Source: Flavisolibacter tropicus (GTDB taxonomy: Bacteria; Bacteroidota; Bacteroidia; Chitinophagales; Chitinophagaceae). Taken from it: a stretch of 64,000 nucleotides of DNA. Positions 42,742 to 50,682 of the stretch are shown piece by piece (the stretch's first letter is position 1; the number at the start of each line of letters is the position of its first letter). A program made the translations under genes and the position numbers. The stretch covers positions 3,654,001 through 3,718,000 of the forward strand of contig NZ_CP011390.1 in the NCBI RefSeq assembly GCF_001644645.1. The letters are read 5' to 3'. Below the pieces are notes generated by a model, which saw only the letters and a list, made by a program, of their open reading frames with translations, was not told the DNA's origin and searched no databases.

Positions 42742-43131
42742 TCAGTGTATAATAGTAGCAGATCTGATTTTCCAGACCAGCCATCCTCCAAACAACCCAA
42801 TTACAAATCCTATGGGGGCAGCAAACATGCTCATAACCGGGCAAATATTGCAGTCGGGGTATAAAACCAATGCGCCGATAAAGGTTAAACCAAAAGCAAG
42901 AACACCACCAATGAATCCGCCTTGAAACATTCGAGTAAGCAGTTGCGCCTGAATGTGCGCGGCACCTTGCCATACCAAAAATGAAAATACCACGGCCACC
43001 CCAGCCGAAACCAAATTGGAATTATCGACAATTACCTTAGGAATACGAAGGGCCACCATGATAATGAATGTTGAAATCAAATAACCGGCACAAAAGGCAA
43101 ATACCGCTAAAATAATACGTGTAGCTCTCAT
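42742..43131 (-). CDS. Small four-helix membrane protein
   Basis: The 129-residue protein has four hydrophobic helices (about 5-27, 38-56, 70-92 and 97-121) with short loops containing NICPVMSM and a positively charged C-terminus. I do not recognise a family. A partial GGTTCTAGCCGTGTG sequence upstream (43150) resembles half of the cassette-type palindrome. Confidence 0.65.
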   Translation of the reverse strand: MRATRIILAVFAFCAGYLISTFIIMVALRIPKVIVDNSNLVSAGVAVVFSFLVWQGAAHIQAQLLTRMFQGGFIGGVLAFGLTFIGALVLYPDCNICPVMSMFAAPIGFVIGLFGGWLVWKIRSATIIH

Positions 43132-44021
43132 CGTTTGTTGCGTTTGGTTTTGTTCTAGCCGTGTGCCTTTCCGCGTGTAAGAGTAAATGAAGACGCCACG
43201 TCAGGAAACGTAAAAAGTATTTTTGTGTACTTAGTGTAACGTGGTCTTTTTATCAACTATCGTGCTTGTGCTTTCGTCCGGCACTGTTGGTCATGTGCAA
43301 CAGATAGTCGATATTCTAAAGTAAAGAATGTGTACTTTTTCTTTGTAGAAGTTCACCGACAATTAGCGAGAGTTTTTTATGGGCATATCACTGTGAGAGC
43401 AGACATTTATTAGATATATTAATTTAGTCCTTTGCAATTGCCAAGGTAAAACGGCACAAAATATTGTGAGCTATCTTTCTTAAACTTATTTATTGTAATT
43501 AGGCTTGCGCCATTATTTAAAATAGTGTCTCCAAAACGAAATGGTTTTTCTGTTTATAGCGCAAATAGAATTTTGCAGGATGAGAAGCTTTTCGTTTTGT
43601 GTGTTCCATTTTAATCTGGCTTTTCAACTTTTTTCCTTGATGAAAAAAGTTGAGCCAAAAAATCAATCCCGCACCTGCGGGACCACCCGACCGCTCCGCG
43701 CGTTGGGCCGGCCCTCGCACAGCACCCCTCCGCTGTTAGGATCCTTGTTTCGGATAGGCAGGTCGTTTTACGCGTACCCTTCCCAACGTTGGGTGCAGTG
43801 AACAGGGAAGGTAGAGAACGCTGAATAAGTAAGGTACTGCAGGCGCTGTATATTCCGCCCGACTCTGATAATAAAGTGAGGCTGAAAATGCGGGGCGCAA
43901 TATAAGGCGCTGGACCACCCGAAAGAGAGGGCGGATAGCAAATGGCTCATAGTCGATTTGAAGATGGCTGATTGGGTCTAGGTGTTGAGATGGGTACTTT
44001 ACCTTTTAGTATGAGGAGAAT
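43132..44021. other. 890-base gap with a GC-rich element common in Bacteroidota
   Basis: The stretch holds a half-palindrome at 43150 and, at 43625-43665, CTTTTTTCC-TTGATG-AAAAAAG hairpins and a CCAAAAAATCAA segment. A perfect CCCGCA/TGCGGG hairpin (about 43668-43681) then leads into a markedly GC-rich block (to about 43735). From memory, a TTGATGAAAAAAGT...CCAAAAAATCAA block followed by GC-rich sequence recurs between genes in many Bacteroidota genomes. Short open frames across it (for example 43541-43801) look like chance. Confidence 0.5.
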
Positions 44022-45074
44022 TTAGTTCCACTTTATCCAGTTTCCATGCCCGTTTGTTTCAGCCATGAACGTTTCCTGCTTTTGCTTGTTTTTGTAAGTG
44101 GTCAATACTACTGCGGTATTACTAACGCCGTGCTTCAACTGCACGGCTTGGGTAGCTTCAGCTGAAAGAAAATAGAAATCTCTATGTTGACCCATGTCAT
44201 CCAGGAAATTATAGAACTCACGGAGTAGGTCAGGTGTAAATTGATATAGAACATGTGTAGCATATAGGATAAGTGTCTCATTAGGATCAACTGCTTCAAC
44301 TACCTTCTTAAAATCAGCTATTGTGCTTCCTGCAATAAGTTTAATCGCTGAAAGGAGCGGGGTCTGTAAGGCTTCTGCCAACTGTATAAATCTTTCTGCC
44401 TGATCGGGCCATACCAATGCCTGCAGCCAAGTGAGATCCTCCGCATTGGCCAGGTCAATGGGATGCTGATCAATTCCAATCTTCTGAATAGAATTGCTGC
44501 ATGGCTTTATGTTAGGCATCCTGCCTTCTTTAATTTGGCAATGCAGTTTTATATGGCTGTCTCCATATACCATGTTGTCATTATAATAATACTCATATTG
44601 GTCAAAGTTCAAATTTAGTCCGGCACTGGCACCAATGTCGATGATGGTTACCGGCTTATTGTTCAAAGAAAGGATGTTTGAAAAGATCGGCAACAGGTAG
44701 TTACAACGTGTAATGACATTGGTTTGAACAATGCGATTTTGAAGAAGGTGAACAATGCCTTGTTGATGCTCTTGTACAAACGCTTTAAATAGATCGAATG
44801 AAATGGCTTCTGTTGGCTGGCCGGTTACAGAGGGATAGTATTGTGCTAAAAACGCTGTTTTGTTTTTTAAAACATAAAAGTGGACCGCTGCTAAAAACGC
44901 ATTCGGAACTGGCTGGCCTTCTTTTACAAATGTGCATAAACGAAGTAGTTCTTCATCACACGCAATTTGCTTACTTAGGGTAAAGTATAATGGTGAATTG
45001 CCTTTACATTCTTCTTCAGCAAAACGTTCAAATCTTTTACTCAAGGCAGCGGTATTGGTTGACAGCGTTTTCAT
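44022..45074 (-). CDS. DUF2332 family protein
   Basis: The 350-residue protein matches DUF2332: LSKRFERFAEEECKGNSPLYFTLSKQIACDEELL at the start, then PITIIDIGASAGLNLNFDQYEYYY (a Rossmann-like GASAGLNL loop as in methyltransferases), IDQHPIDLANAEDLTWLQALVWPDQAERF, and LILYATHVLYQFTPDLLREFYNFLDD. The loop suggests it binds a nucleotide or SAM-like ligand, but the reaction is unknown. It is a single gene with a palindrome immediately upstream. Confidence 0.88.
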   Translation of the reverse strand: MKTLSTNTAALSKRFERFAEEECKGNSPLYFTLSKQIACDEELLRLCTFVKEGQPVPNAFLAAVHFYVLKNKTAFLAQYYPSVTGQPTEAISFDLFKAFVQEHQQGIVHLLQNRIVQTNVITRCNYLLPIFSNILSLNNKPVTIIDIGASAGLNLNFDQYEYYYNDNMVYGDSHIKLHCQIKEGRMPNIKPCSNSIQKIGIDQHPIDLANAEDLTWLQALVWPDQAERFIQLAEALQTPLLSAIKLIAGSTIADFKKVVEAVDPNETLILYATHVLYQFTPDLLREFYNFLDDMGQHRDFYFLSAEATQAVQLKHGVSNTAVVLTTYKNKQKQETFMAETNGHGNWIKWN

Positions 45075-45120
45075 GTTGGAAGATTTAATTTGCTATGATG
45101 AATAAATATACGCTAGTGTT

Positions 45121-45172
45121 CCTGCCTCCGCCGTGTCCCATGCCACGCACCAAGCTATGCTATGGAGACACG
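45121..45172. repeat. GGTCC/GCCGTGTC palindrome
   Basis: CCGCCGTGTCCCATGCCACGC and GGAGACACGGCGGGAAC form an imperfect stem around AAGCTATGC. Next to the copy at 15889 it is the clearest member of the family. It lies 3' of the SDR/DUF2867 gene. Confidence 0.65.
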
Positions 45173-45209
45173 GCGGGAACGGAAAAAGGCGGAAAAAGCC
45201 TACTGATTG

Positions 45210-46631
45210 CTATATAGCTGCAATCTGCCGGATCATACCTTTAAAAATAAACCCATGAAAGGGTAGTACCGCGTACCAATAAAGGCGCCCCCAAAGACCC
45301 AATGGCCGGAAGGTGGCGGTTTGCTCCAGTATATCGCCCTGAATCTTGAACTCCAGCCAAGCTTCTCCTGGCAACTTCATTTCAGCATATAAGAGCAGGC
45401 GCTTCTGCGACCGACTGGCTAACAGTACCCGCCAAAAGTCCAAGGCATCACCTGCATTAATCTTCGTAGGACTACGCCGACCTCTTCGTAGCCCAACACC
45501 ACCTACCATTTTATCCATTAATCCGCGCAAGCCCCAAAGCCAATTACCATAGTACCAACCATTGTTGCCACCAATGGCCCATATCTTATTCAACACCGCT
45601 TCACTATTTTGAATCTTGAGGGTCCGCACGTCTTTGTAGCATCCATTGACCGGCACCTCAATGTATTTGTCCAAGCCTCTGTTCAGGATGTGGCTGGACA
45701 AAGCATCTTTCCAACTGGAGACTACCTCGTTTTGTTCAATTTTGTCAAACGCCATAGCAATGGCTTTTTTGTAAGAAATCAATTGAATGCCGAGGTGCTT
45801 GCCCAGATCATTTGGCCGCACCACCACTTTTACTTTCATACTATCCACCAGGTTACGTGCCAGTGTATACGAAGTGGCAGTTACAAAGTATAACCAATAA
45901 GAGGAAAGCCGAGGTGTCATTACAGGCACTACCAGAATGCGCCTTTTTAGTCCTCTAACTTCGCCAAATTGCAGGAGCATCTGTTTATAAGTAAGAATAT
46001 CCGGCCCCCCAATATCACAACTCTTGCCATATGTAGGGGGCTTGAGAAGCACGCCGGAAAGAAACTCAATCACATTGCGGATAGCAATAGGCTGACAAGG
46101 CGTGTTGAGCCAACGGGGTGCAATCATAACAGGCAGCTTTTCTACCAAGTCGCGGATAATTTCAAAGGAAGCACTACCAGAGCCTACAATAATGCCAGCC
46201 CGTAGTGTGGTTAATGGCACCTTTCCTGCTGCCAGTATGCGCTCTACATTGTATCGAGAGCGCAAATGTTTAGACAAGTGCTGTTCATTGACAATGCCGC
46301 CAAGGTACACAACTTGTTTTGCCTGGGTTTGGCTGATAGCAGCCACAAAGTTGGAAGCGGCATCAGCTTCCATGGTGGTAAAGTCACCGACGGTGGCCGA
46401 CATGGAGTGAATCAGGTAATAGGCTGCATCAATATCAGCCGGGATATTGGAAAGCGTTTCTTTTTGCAAGAAGTCAACCTCTATTATACTCAGCCTTTCC
46501 GCATCCGGACTTTCCCTGTAAAACCGGTGTTTATCTCGTACACAGCATACCACTTCATGTCCGGCCTCCAAGAGTACCGGCAATAATCGTCGTGCTATGT
46601 AACCGGTAGCACCGGTGAGTAAGATCTTCAT
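45210..46631 (-). CDS. SDR-family NAD(P)-binding protein with DUF2867 domain
   Basis: The 473-residue protein begins with an atypical SDR Rossmann fold (KILLTGATGYIARRLLPVLLEAGHEVVCCVRD), a TGxxGxxG-type NAD(P) site. It contains DAAYYLIHSMSA and the NAD-binding-like VVYLGGIVNE. A C-terminal DUF2867 domain (about 320-470) follows, with YRSQKRLLLYAEMKLPGEAWLEFKI. The substrate is unknown; proteins of this type may act on polyketide or lipid intermediates. It is a single gene between two palindromes. Confidence 0.88.
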   Translation of the reverse strand: MKILLTGATGYIARRLLPVLLEAGHEVVCCVRDKHRFYRESPDAERLSIIEVDFLQKETLSNIPADIDAAYYLIHSMSATVGDFTTMEADAASNFVAAISQTQAKQVVYLGGIVNEQHLSKHLRSRYNVERILAAGKVPLTTLRAGIIVGSGSASFEIIRDLVEKLPVMIAPRWLNTPCQPIAIRNVIEFLSGVLLKPPTYGKSCDIGGPDILTYKQMLLQFGEVRGLKRRILVVPVMTPRLSSYWLYFVTATSYTLARNLVDSMKVKVVVRPNDLGKHLGIQLISYKKAIAMAFDKIEQNEVVSSWKDALSSHILNRGLDKYIEVPVNGCYKDVRTLKIQNSEAVLNKIWAIGGNNGWYYGNWLWGLRGLMDKMVGGVGLRRGRRSPTKINAGDALDFWRVLLASRSQKRLLLYAEMKLPGEAWLEFKIQGDILEQTATFRPLGLWGRLYWYAVLPFHGFIFKGMIRQIAAI

Positions 46632-46774
46632 GCGCGTTCCCTTTTGCAGCCGCTTTCCAGGCCAACCGTTTTTAAAGAAACAAATGAAGAAGAGGTTTGG
46701 TTGTTAGCAGCGACACGTCTACGTTTTTATTAAAAGCAGATTTGCCTGTTTGTCGTAAAAACTTTCCCATTGGC

Positions 46775-46822
46775 AACCTTTTTCACAAGTAAAGGAACCA
46801 CGGCGAGGACCGAGATACAAAT
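46775..46822. repeat. Partial GGTCC-family palindrome with gene-bracketing edge
   Basis: CCTTTTTCACAAGTAAAGGAACCACGGCGAGGACC-type sequence resembles the right half of the palindrome family. It ends in GATACAAAT (46814-46822), the reverse complement of ATTTGTATC at 47382-47390, on the other side of the GNAT gene. Confidence 0.45.
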
Positions 46823-46882
46823 GTTGAGTTTACAACTGTCCGCCCCACTATTGCCAAACCGATGTTTCCAGCTGTGTTGTTG

Positions 46883-47365
46883 TTACGTTAGTTTGTAAAT
46901 AAATTCCTCTATTTCTGCCTGTCGTGCATTGGCAAAACCTTTGTCTTGACCGATTCTTACAAAGCCACATTTCTCTAACACTCTTTGTGAACCAAAATTG
47001 TCAAATGCTACTCGTCCGAAAATGGGTCTGGCCTTTTCAAGAGTTAGAAAGTGTTTAAGCGCTTTTGTTGCCACACCTTTACTCCAAAACTTTTTGTCAA
47101 TCCAATAGGTAATTTCCGCCTTGCCTTCCATTTCAAACTTCGAGACACTTCCAGCAATACTATTGTCAACTATTATTGTCTGCATATTTATAGTCGGGTC
47201 ATTCACCAACTTTGTATACTTGATTAAATAGGCTGCTTTGTCTGTCGGGTCTTTTGCCGTGAAAGCGGCTAAATAGTTAGCTTCTTTGTCAAGCTGAAAA
47301 ATAAAGAAGGTATCTAAATCAGCAACTTCAGTCTTTCGCAATATGATTTCACTATCGGTTATCAT
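46883..47365 (-). CDS. GNAT-family N-acetyltransferase
   Basis: From the ATG at 47365 the 160-residue protein has the GNAT fold. It starts IILRKTEVADLDTFFIFQLD, then carries the substrate strands (TIIVDNSIAGSVSKFE), the acetyl-CoA motif FWSKGVATKALKHFLTLEKARPIFGRV and the motif B segment DNFGSQRVLEKCGFVRIGQDKGF. It resembles RimJ-like or aminoglycoside-type acetyltransferases, but the substrate is not clear. It lies between two palindromes and has the inverted pair GATACAAAT/ATTTGTATC around it. A longer frame to 47455 runs through the palindrome and is unlikely. Confidence 0.87.
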   Translation of the reverse strand: MITDSEIILRKTEVADLDTFFIFQLDKEANYLAAFTAKDPTDKAAYLIKYTKLVNDPTINMQTIIVDNSIAGSVSKFEMEGKAEITYWIDKKFWSKGVATKALKHFLTLEKARPIFGRVAFDNFGSQRVLEKCGFVRIGQDKGFANARQAEIEEFIYKLT

Positions 47366-47386
47366 TGCTTTACATTTTTCTATTTG

Positions 47387-47489
47387 TATCAATTCGGCCC
47401 CTGCCGTTTCTCCGACCACCGCCATGCCCCTTGCCACGCGCACAAGGCCACACAAAGGAGACAGGGCGAGGACTAAAAACTAATTGATA
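47387..47489. repeat. Large palindrome between GNAT and arr
   Basis: The outer TATCAATT (47387-47394) and AATTGATA (47482-47489) are complementary. Inside, GGCCCCTGCCGTTTCTCC pairs imperfectly with GGAGACAGGGCGAGGAC, and there are inner GCCATG and GGCCACAC segments. The palindrome overlaps the stop codon of arr and spans about 100 bases, the size of an integron attC site. Confidence 0.65.
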
Positions 47490-47905
47490 ATTTCTCCTTT
47501 GATATTCGCCAGCTTTTCTTGCCATTGTTGCCGCTCCTCGGGTGTTAGTCTCACCCAATCTGTGACTTCGCCAACGATTTTCAACGGCGCCTGGCTGCGG
47601 TAGGAGCGTGTTGGATTGCCCGGAAACTTTTTGTCGGTAACGTTTGGATCATTTTCAAAGCTTCCCGTGGGTTCAACGATATAAACACGTTCGCGGCCAT
47701 CCCCTTTGGCTAAGGCGGCAGCAAGTCCCGCCCCGTTAACCAAGGCGGTAAAATAAATGTGATTCATGGTGACGTCGGGTTTGTAATTCGATAGGAACCC
47801 TGCTGTCAACAAATCGCCCACCTGCAGGTCCGCTTTTGTCCCGTGATAAAAAGGACCGCTGTCTAAAATGGTAGTCCCTGCAACTTCCATATTTTTATTT
47901 TCCAT
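47480..47905 (-). CDS. arr: Rifampin ADP-ribosyltransferase (Arr family)
   Basis: From the ATG at 47905 the 141-residue protein matches Arr closely: FYHGTKADLQVGDLLTAGFLSNY (with the family's HGTKADL), MNHIYFTALVNGAGLAAALAKGDG, RVYIVEPTGSFENDPNVTDKK and FPGNPTRSYRSQAPLKIVGEV. Arr transfers ADP-ribose from NAD to rifamycins and inactivates them. The longer frame up to 48130 reads through a palindromic region and has no Arr similarity. Arr is a frequent integron-cassette gene, and here it sits between cassette-type palindromes, so horizontal acquisition is likely. Confidence 0.94.
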   Translation of the reverse strand: MENKNMEVAGTTILDSGPFYHGTKADLQVGDLLTAGFLSNYKPDVTMNHIYFTALVNGAGLAAALAKGDGRERVYIVEPTGSFENDPNVTDKKFPGNPTRSYRSQAPLKIVGEVTDWVRLTPEERQQWQEKLANIKGEIIN

Positions 47906-48228
47906 CCTTACGTGCAGTGTTTTTAGTGTCGGAGTACTCACGCTTTCTGGAGCTTTTGAACTGAAGAATACCCCGAATAGGTAAGGTAAACTTAATGAAA
48001 TTCTTCGGTCCACGCCTGCAGCACATAAGCCAGGCGGTAAAACTCGACGGAGAAGAAAATGGCTGTTGCCTAAGCTTCCGTTGTTGGTCAAAAGACACAA
48101 CAACGGCCGCCGCACACCGAAGACCAACAAAGGCAGTAACCTTGTTCGTTTGTTGATTAGTGATTTACAGTTGAAAGATAGTACATAGCCTGTGTTGCAG
48201 CAATACTTATGTTATAGGCTGTTCTGCC
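47906..48228. other. Arr upstream region: palindrome and dispersed repeat
   Basis: This 323-base gap contains the palindromic repeat shared with 15793-15826 (CCGTTGTTG/CAACAACGG, 48078-48106), the dispersed block at 48149-48190 and the bracketing sequence TACTTATGTTATAGGC at 48204-48219. No gene is evident; a frame from 48130 to arr is probably spurious. Confidence 0.6.
48149..48190. repeat. Dispersed block shared with 12699-12740
   Basis: The TTTGTTGATTAG...GTTGAAAGATAGTA block recurs here. On the minus strand TACTATCTTTCAAC could serve as a promoter for arr, about 250 bases upstream of its start. Confidence 0.65.
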
Positions 48229-48732
48229 TTAGTTCTGAAACAACCTTCTATGCCAAAACAAGTTTCCTGTGTAATATTCTGCAAGCAGTTGATTTACGAA
48301 CTTTCGATTGTAGAAGTTACTAACATTAGCAACTAAGGCAGCAACAGTCATATCCCCGCCTATACAACCAAACATTACAGGCACTTGAGTACTATCCTTT
48401 AGAAAATTTTTTTCAACGTCCGTCATGCCTTTATGTCGATTATGCACCAAAGCCGCATAGGCGTACGCCCGTAAACAAGCACTGGTATCTTTTGTTAGTT
48501 TCAGCCACTGCTCATTATCCAGAGTGTTCAGCAAGAAGAGAAAGCCTTGAAACTGCATAGATTGCTGACCCGCAAAGCCGATAGCGTAGGAGTTCACTTC
48601 TCGTAGTTGCCTCATTTTGGTTTTGACATATTCTACAGAATCCGCTTGGCTTTTAAGCTGGGCACTATTTTGTGCGATGGATGAATGGCCGCAACAAAGT
48701 AAGAGGATGACTATGAATAATTTCACTTTCAT
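48229..48732 (-). CDS. Uncharacterised secreted protein
   Basis: The 167-residue protein has a signal peptide (MKVKLFIVILLLCCGHSSIAQ). The mature domain is helical, with motifs SVEYVKTKMRQLREVNSYAIGF, a Gly/Gln-rich turn, DTSACLRAYAYAALVHNRHKGMTDVEKNFLKDS and FYNRKFVNQLLAEYY. I do not recognise a family. The gene is bracketed by TACTTATGTTATAGGC (48204-48219) and GCCTATAACAAGTA (48754-48767), a gene-specific inverted pair. Confidence 0.55.
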   Translation of the reverse strand: MKVKLFIVILLLCCGHSSIAQNSAQLKSQADSVEYVKTKMRQLREVNSYAIGFAGQQSMQFQGFLFLLNTLDNEQWLKLTKDTSACLRAYAYAALVHNRHKGMTDVEKNFLKDSTQVPVMFGCIGGDMTVAALVANVSNFYNRKFVNQLLAEYYTGNLFWHRRLFQN

Positions 48733-49223
48733 TAAATGAAGATCTGTGATATTGCCTATAACAAGTAAATCCTATGTAATAGGGATAGCTGGTTGCTGAT
48801 AAAGATACGTTGGTTTTCAAAGTGTAGTATAAGCGGTAAGTTGGTAGGGCCGCCGCCGCTGTATTCTAAAGCACAATAGGGGCCCTGCCAGCTGACTAAA
48901 TCCTTTAATCCGTTTCCCTTTTGATTACTAAAAAAAGCCTTACGCCAGCTGCGCGGTCGGGTTGTCTTTTTTCACCTTATTACCTTTGTCTTGGCATCCT
49001 ATCAGCAGTCGGAGTCCTTGTGTCCGCTGCAAGCATTTATTATAGGCAAAGGAAGTGGCGCTGTATGCTATACGACAGCAGTCTTCGGCCTATACTAAGC
49101 ACAGGGAGCTATACTAAGCACAGGGAGCTGCATAGCGTGTTTTACAGTCGCCACTTTTTATTTTTAAATGCCTTTTCTGCATTGTGTTAAAAGATCAGAA
49201 CGGTAATAAGATACAGGCCTCTG
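48733..49223. other. Non-coding region 3' of the IS110 transposase
   Basis: The 491-base region between the unknown gene and the transposase stop holds TACATAGG-type sequence with ATAGGGATAGCT (about 48780), and a perfect 19-base tandem duplication (unit TATACTAAGCACAGGGAGC, 49091-49109 and 49110-49128). ATGCTATACG (49065-49074) is repeated directly at 50318-50327. It could carry the IS right end and possibly a bridge/seek RNA. Small open frames here look spurious. Confidence 0.5.
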
Positions 49224-50267
49224 TTAGGCCAGGGCTTTTACTTTTTCCAATTGGTAGGGTTCTCCTGTTTTGATCACATGGTACATCCGGCTGAGGGTCT
49301 TGGCAGCCAGCTTGACGATCAGCTTTTTATGATCACCACCTTTGCGCTCCTGGTAGTACTGCATTAAGACCGGATCTTTTTTGCATGCCACCCAGGCCGC
49401 CTCTACCAAATAGCTTCTCAACAGGGCTTTACTACGCCGGGTTAGTCCCTTGGTATAGGTGCGTCCACCGGAGCTGTGTACGGCAGGTACTAACCCCACA
49501 TAGGCACTTAAGCGGTCGATGCCTTTAAAGCGGCGGATGTCGCCCACTTCAGCCAAGACCCCGATGGCGGTTAGGGGGCCCACACCCGGTAGCGAGCGCA
49601 ACAGGTAATAATCCTGGCGGTGGTTTTTGCGGGTATAGATGCGCAACTCCTTGGAGACCTGTAGGAACTGGGTTTTCAAAAATTCCAGTTCTGCTAATCG
49701 GCTGTGCATGGCTGTGGTAGCTGGTGTGTAAGACCAATGCTGCTGCCCCAGCCACTGGAGCATCTCTTTACTCCAGGTGATGGTGTCGTATTTTTTAGGC
49801 AGTACAATGCCATAGTACAAGAGCATGCTTTTAATGCTGCACTTAATACGCCGGATATTTTTAACCAGGTCATTACGCCGGCGAAAAAGGCTACGGAACT
49901 GTTCTTGTTCGTGCGATGGAATATAAATGCCGGTGAGTCGTCCCGCCGCCAGTTCCTGGGCCAGGTGGGTGCTGTCAATCTTATCGGTTTTACAAACGGC
50001 AAGTTTATGGCCACGGGCAATATCACCGGGGTTGACCACCAGCACCTGCCAACCCGCAGCCGTCAGGGAGTGGTAGATGTGGTAGCCGCAGCAGCAGCTC
50101 TCATAACAGCACTGTACCTGGTGATGGGGAAAATGCTTTTGAATATAGTTCACTAAGATGGCTGCATTGGCTTCCATAGTGAAGCGTTTGACAACAAGGT
50201 GTTCTTCCTGGATAGTAACCGCCCACGTTTTTTTGTGGACATCTAAACCAATAAAAAGCTGTTGCAT
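49224..50267 (-). CDS. IS110-family transposase
   Basis: The 347-residue protein has the DEDD RuvC-like N-terminal domain (FIGLDVHKKTWAVTI with the first Asp, CCYESCCCGY with the Glu, CKTDKIDSTHLAQEL with the Asp pair). A helical middle leads to the C-terminal Transposase_20 domain with LRSLPGVGPLTAIGVLAEVGDIRRFKG and the catalytic Ser region VHSSGGRTYTKG. These enzymes recombine using a short RNA encoded in the element's non-coding end. The gene is full length, in frame and has a strong ribosome site, so it may be active. Confidence 0.96.
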   Translation of the reverse strand: MQQLFIGLDVHKKTWAVTIQEEHLVVKRFTMEANAAILVNYIQKHFPHHQVQCCYESCCCGYHIYHSLTAAGWQVLVVNPGDIARGHKLAVCKTDKIDSTHLAQELAAGRLTGIYIPSHEQEQFRSLFRRRNDLVKNIRRIKCSIKSMLLYYGIVLPKKYDTITWSKEMLQWLGQQHWSYTPATTAMHSRLAELEFLKTQFLQVSKELRIYTRKNHRQDYYLLRSLPGVGPLTAIGVLAEVGDIRRFKGIDRLSAYVGLVPAVHSSGGRTYTKGLTRRSKALLRSYLVEAAWVACKKDPVLMQYYQERKGGDHKKLIVKLAAKTLSRMYHVIKTGEPYQLEKVKALA

Positions 50268-50682
50268 AACTTACCTCCTTTAGTGTTTAGGACCGGTAAG
50301 CTATCCTATTTACATGAATGCTATACGCAACAACACTACCTTAAAAGCAGATATGCCTTTCTTGCCTAACACAAAGAAGATATATTCATTTCAATTGCTT
50401 TTTTGTGTTTTTTATTTCACCTAACCTCTGCTGTTATGCGATTTCAAAAACACAGAAAACGCAATCAGTTTACCACCAATCTAGTGAATAAATAAATACA
50501 GCTACGCTGCTGCTGGCCAATATTAGCATAGATCAGGTTTGATATGAAATCATGAAGCCCTACCAACCGTTGATCATTTTACCGCTTCCCTTTTTGCACA
50601 TTCTAGTTTATCTTAATCGCCGTCAACTGCAAAACAAATTCTTGCATTGGCACTTCACGTTCTTTCACTAAACACAAGGCTT
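50268..50682. other. Region between the IS transposase and the M16 operon
   Basis: The left 50 bases carry the transposase ribosome site and possible IS left end (AGCTATCCTAT at 50299, ATGCTATACG at 50318). The rest is AT-rich with no visible gene or hairpin; it presumably holds the promoter of the M16 peptidase operon. Confidence 0.45.
50273..50280 (-). promoter_or_regulatory. Strong Shine-Dalgarno sequence of the transposase
   Basis: The minus strand reads AAGGAGGT six to seven bases before the ATG. Most genes of this window have no Shine-Dalgarno match, so this is unusual and consistent with the transposase coming from another genome. Confidence 0.7.

Larger units (their letters stand above)
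48771..50316 (-). mobile_element. IS110-family insertion element (ends uncertain)
   Basis: The only coding gene is the DEDD/Ser transposase. As possible ends I note the inverted similarity CCTATGTAATAGGGATAGCT (48771-48790) versus AGCTATCCTATTTACATG (50299-50316). An alternative is the 10-base direct repeat ATGCTATACG (49065 and 50318). IS110 elements lack regular terminal inverted repeats, so neither is secure. A total of about 1.25-1.55 kb fits the family. Confidence 0.4.

Noticed and set aside
43541..43801. 86-codon frame ending in Arg/Pro/Ser-rich sequence
   Set aside because: It covers the recurring GC-rich intergenic element and resembles spurious ORFs annotated there.
47906..48130. 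Extended N-terminus of the Arr protein
   Set aside because: Runs through palindromic repeats and has no Arr homology; the start at 47905 fits the family length.
48921..49190. 89-codon frame beside the IS110 transposase
   Set aside because: Lies across the tandem duplication and IS non-coding end, has no motif.
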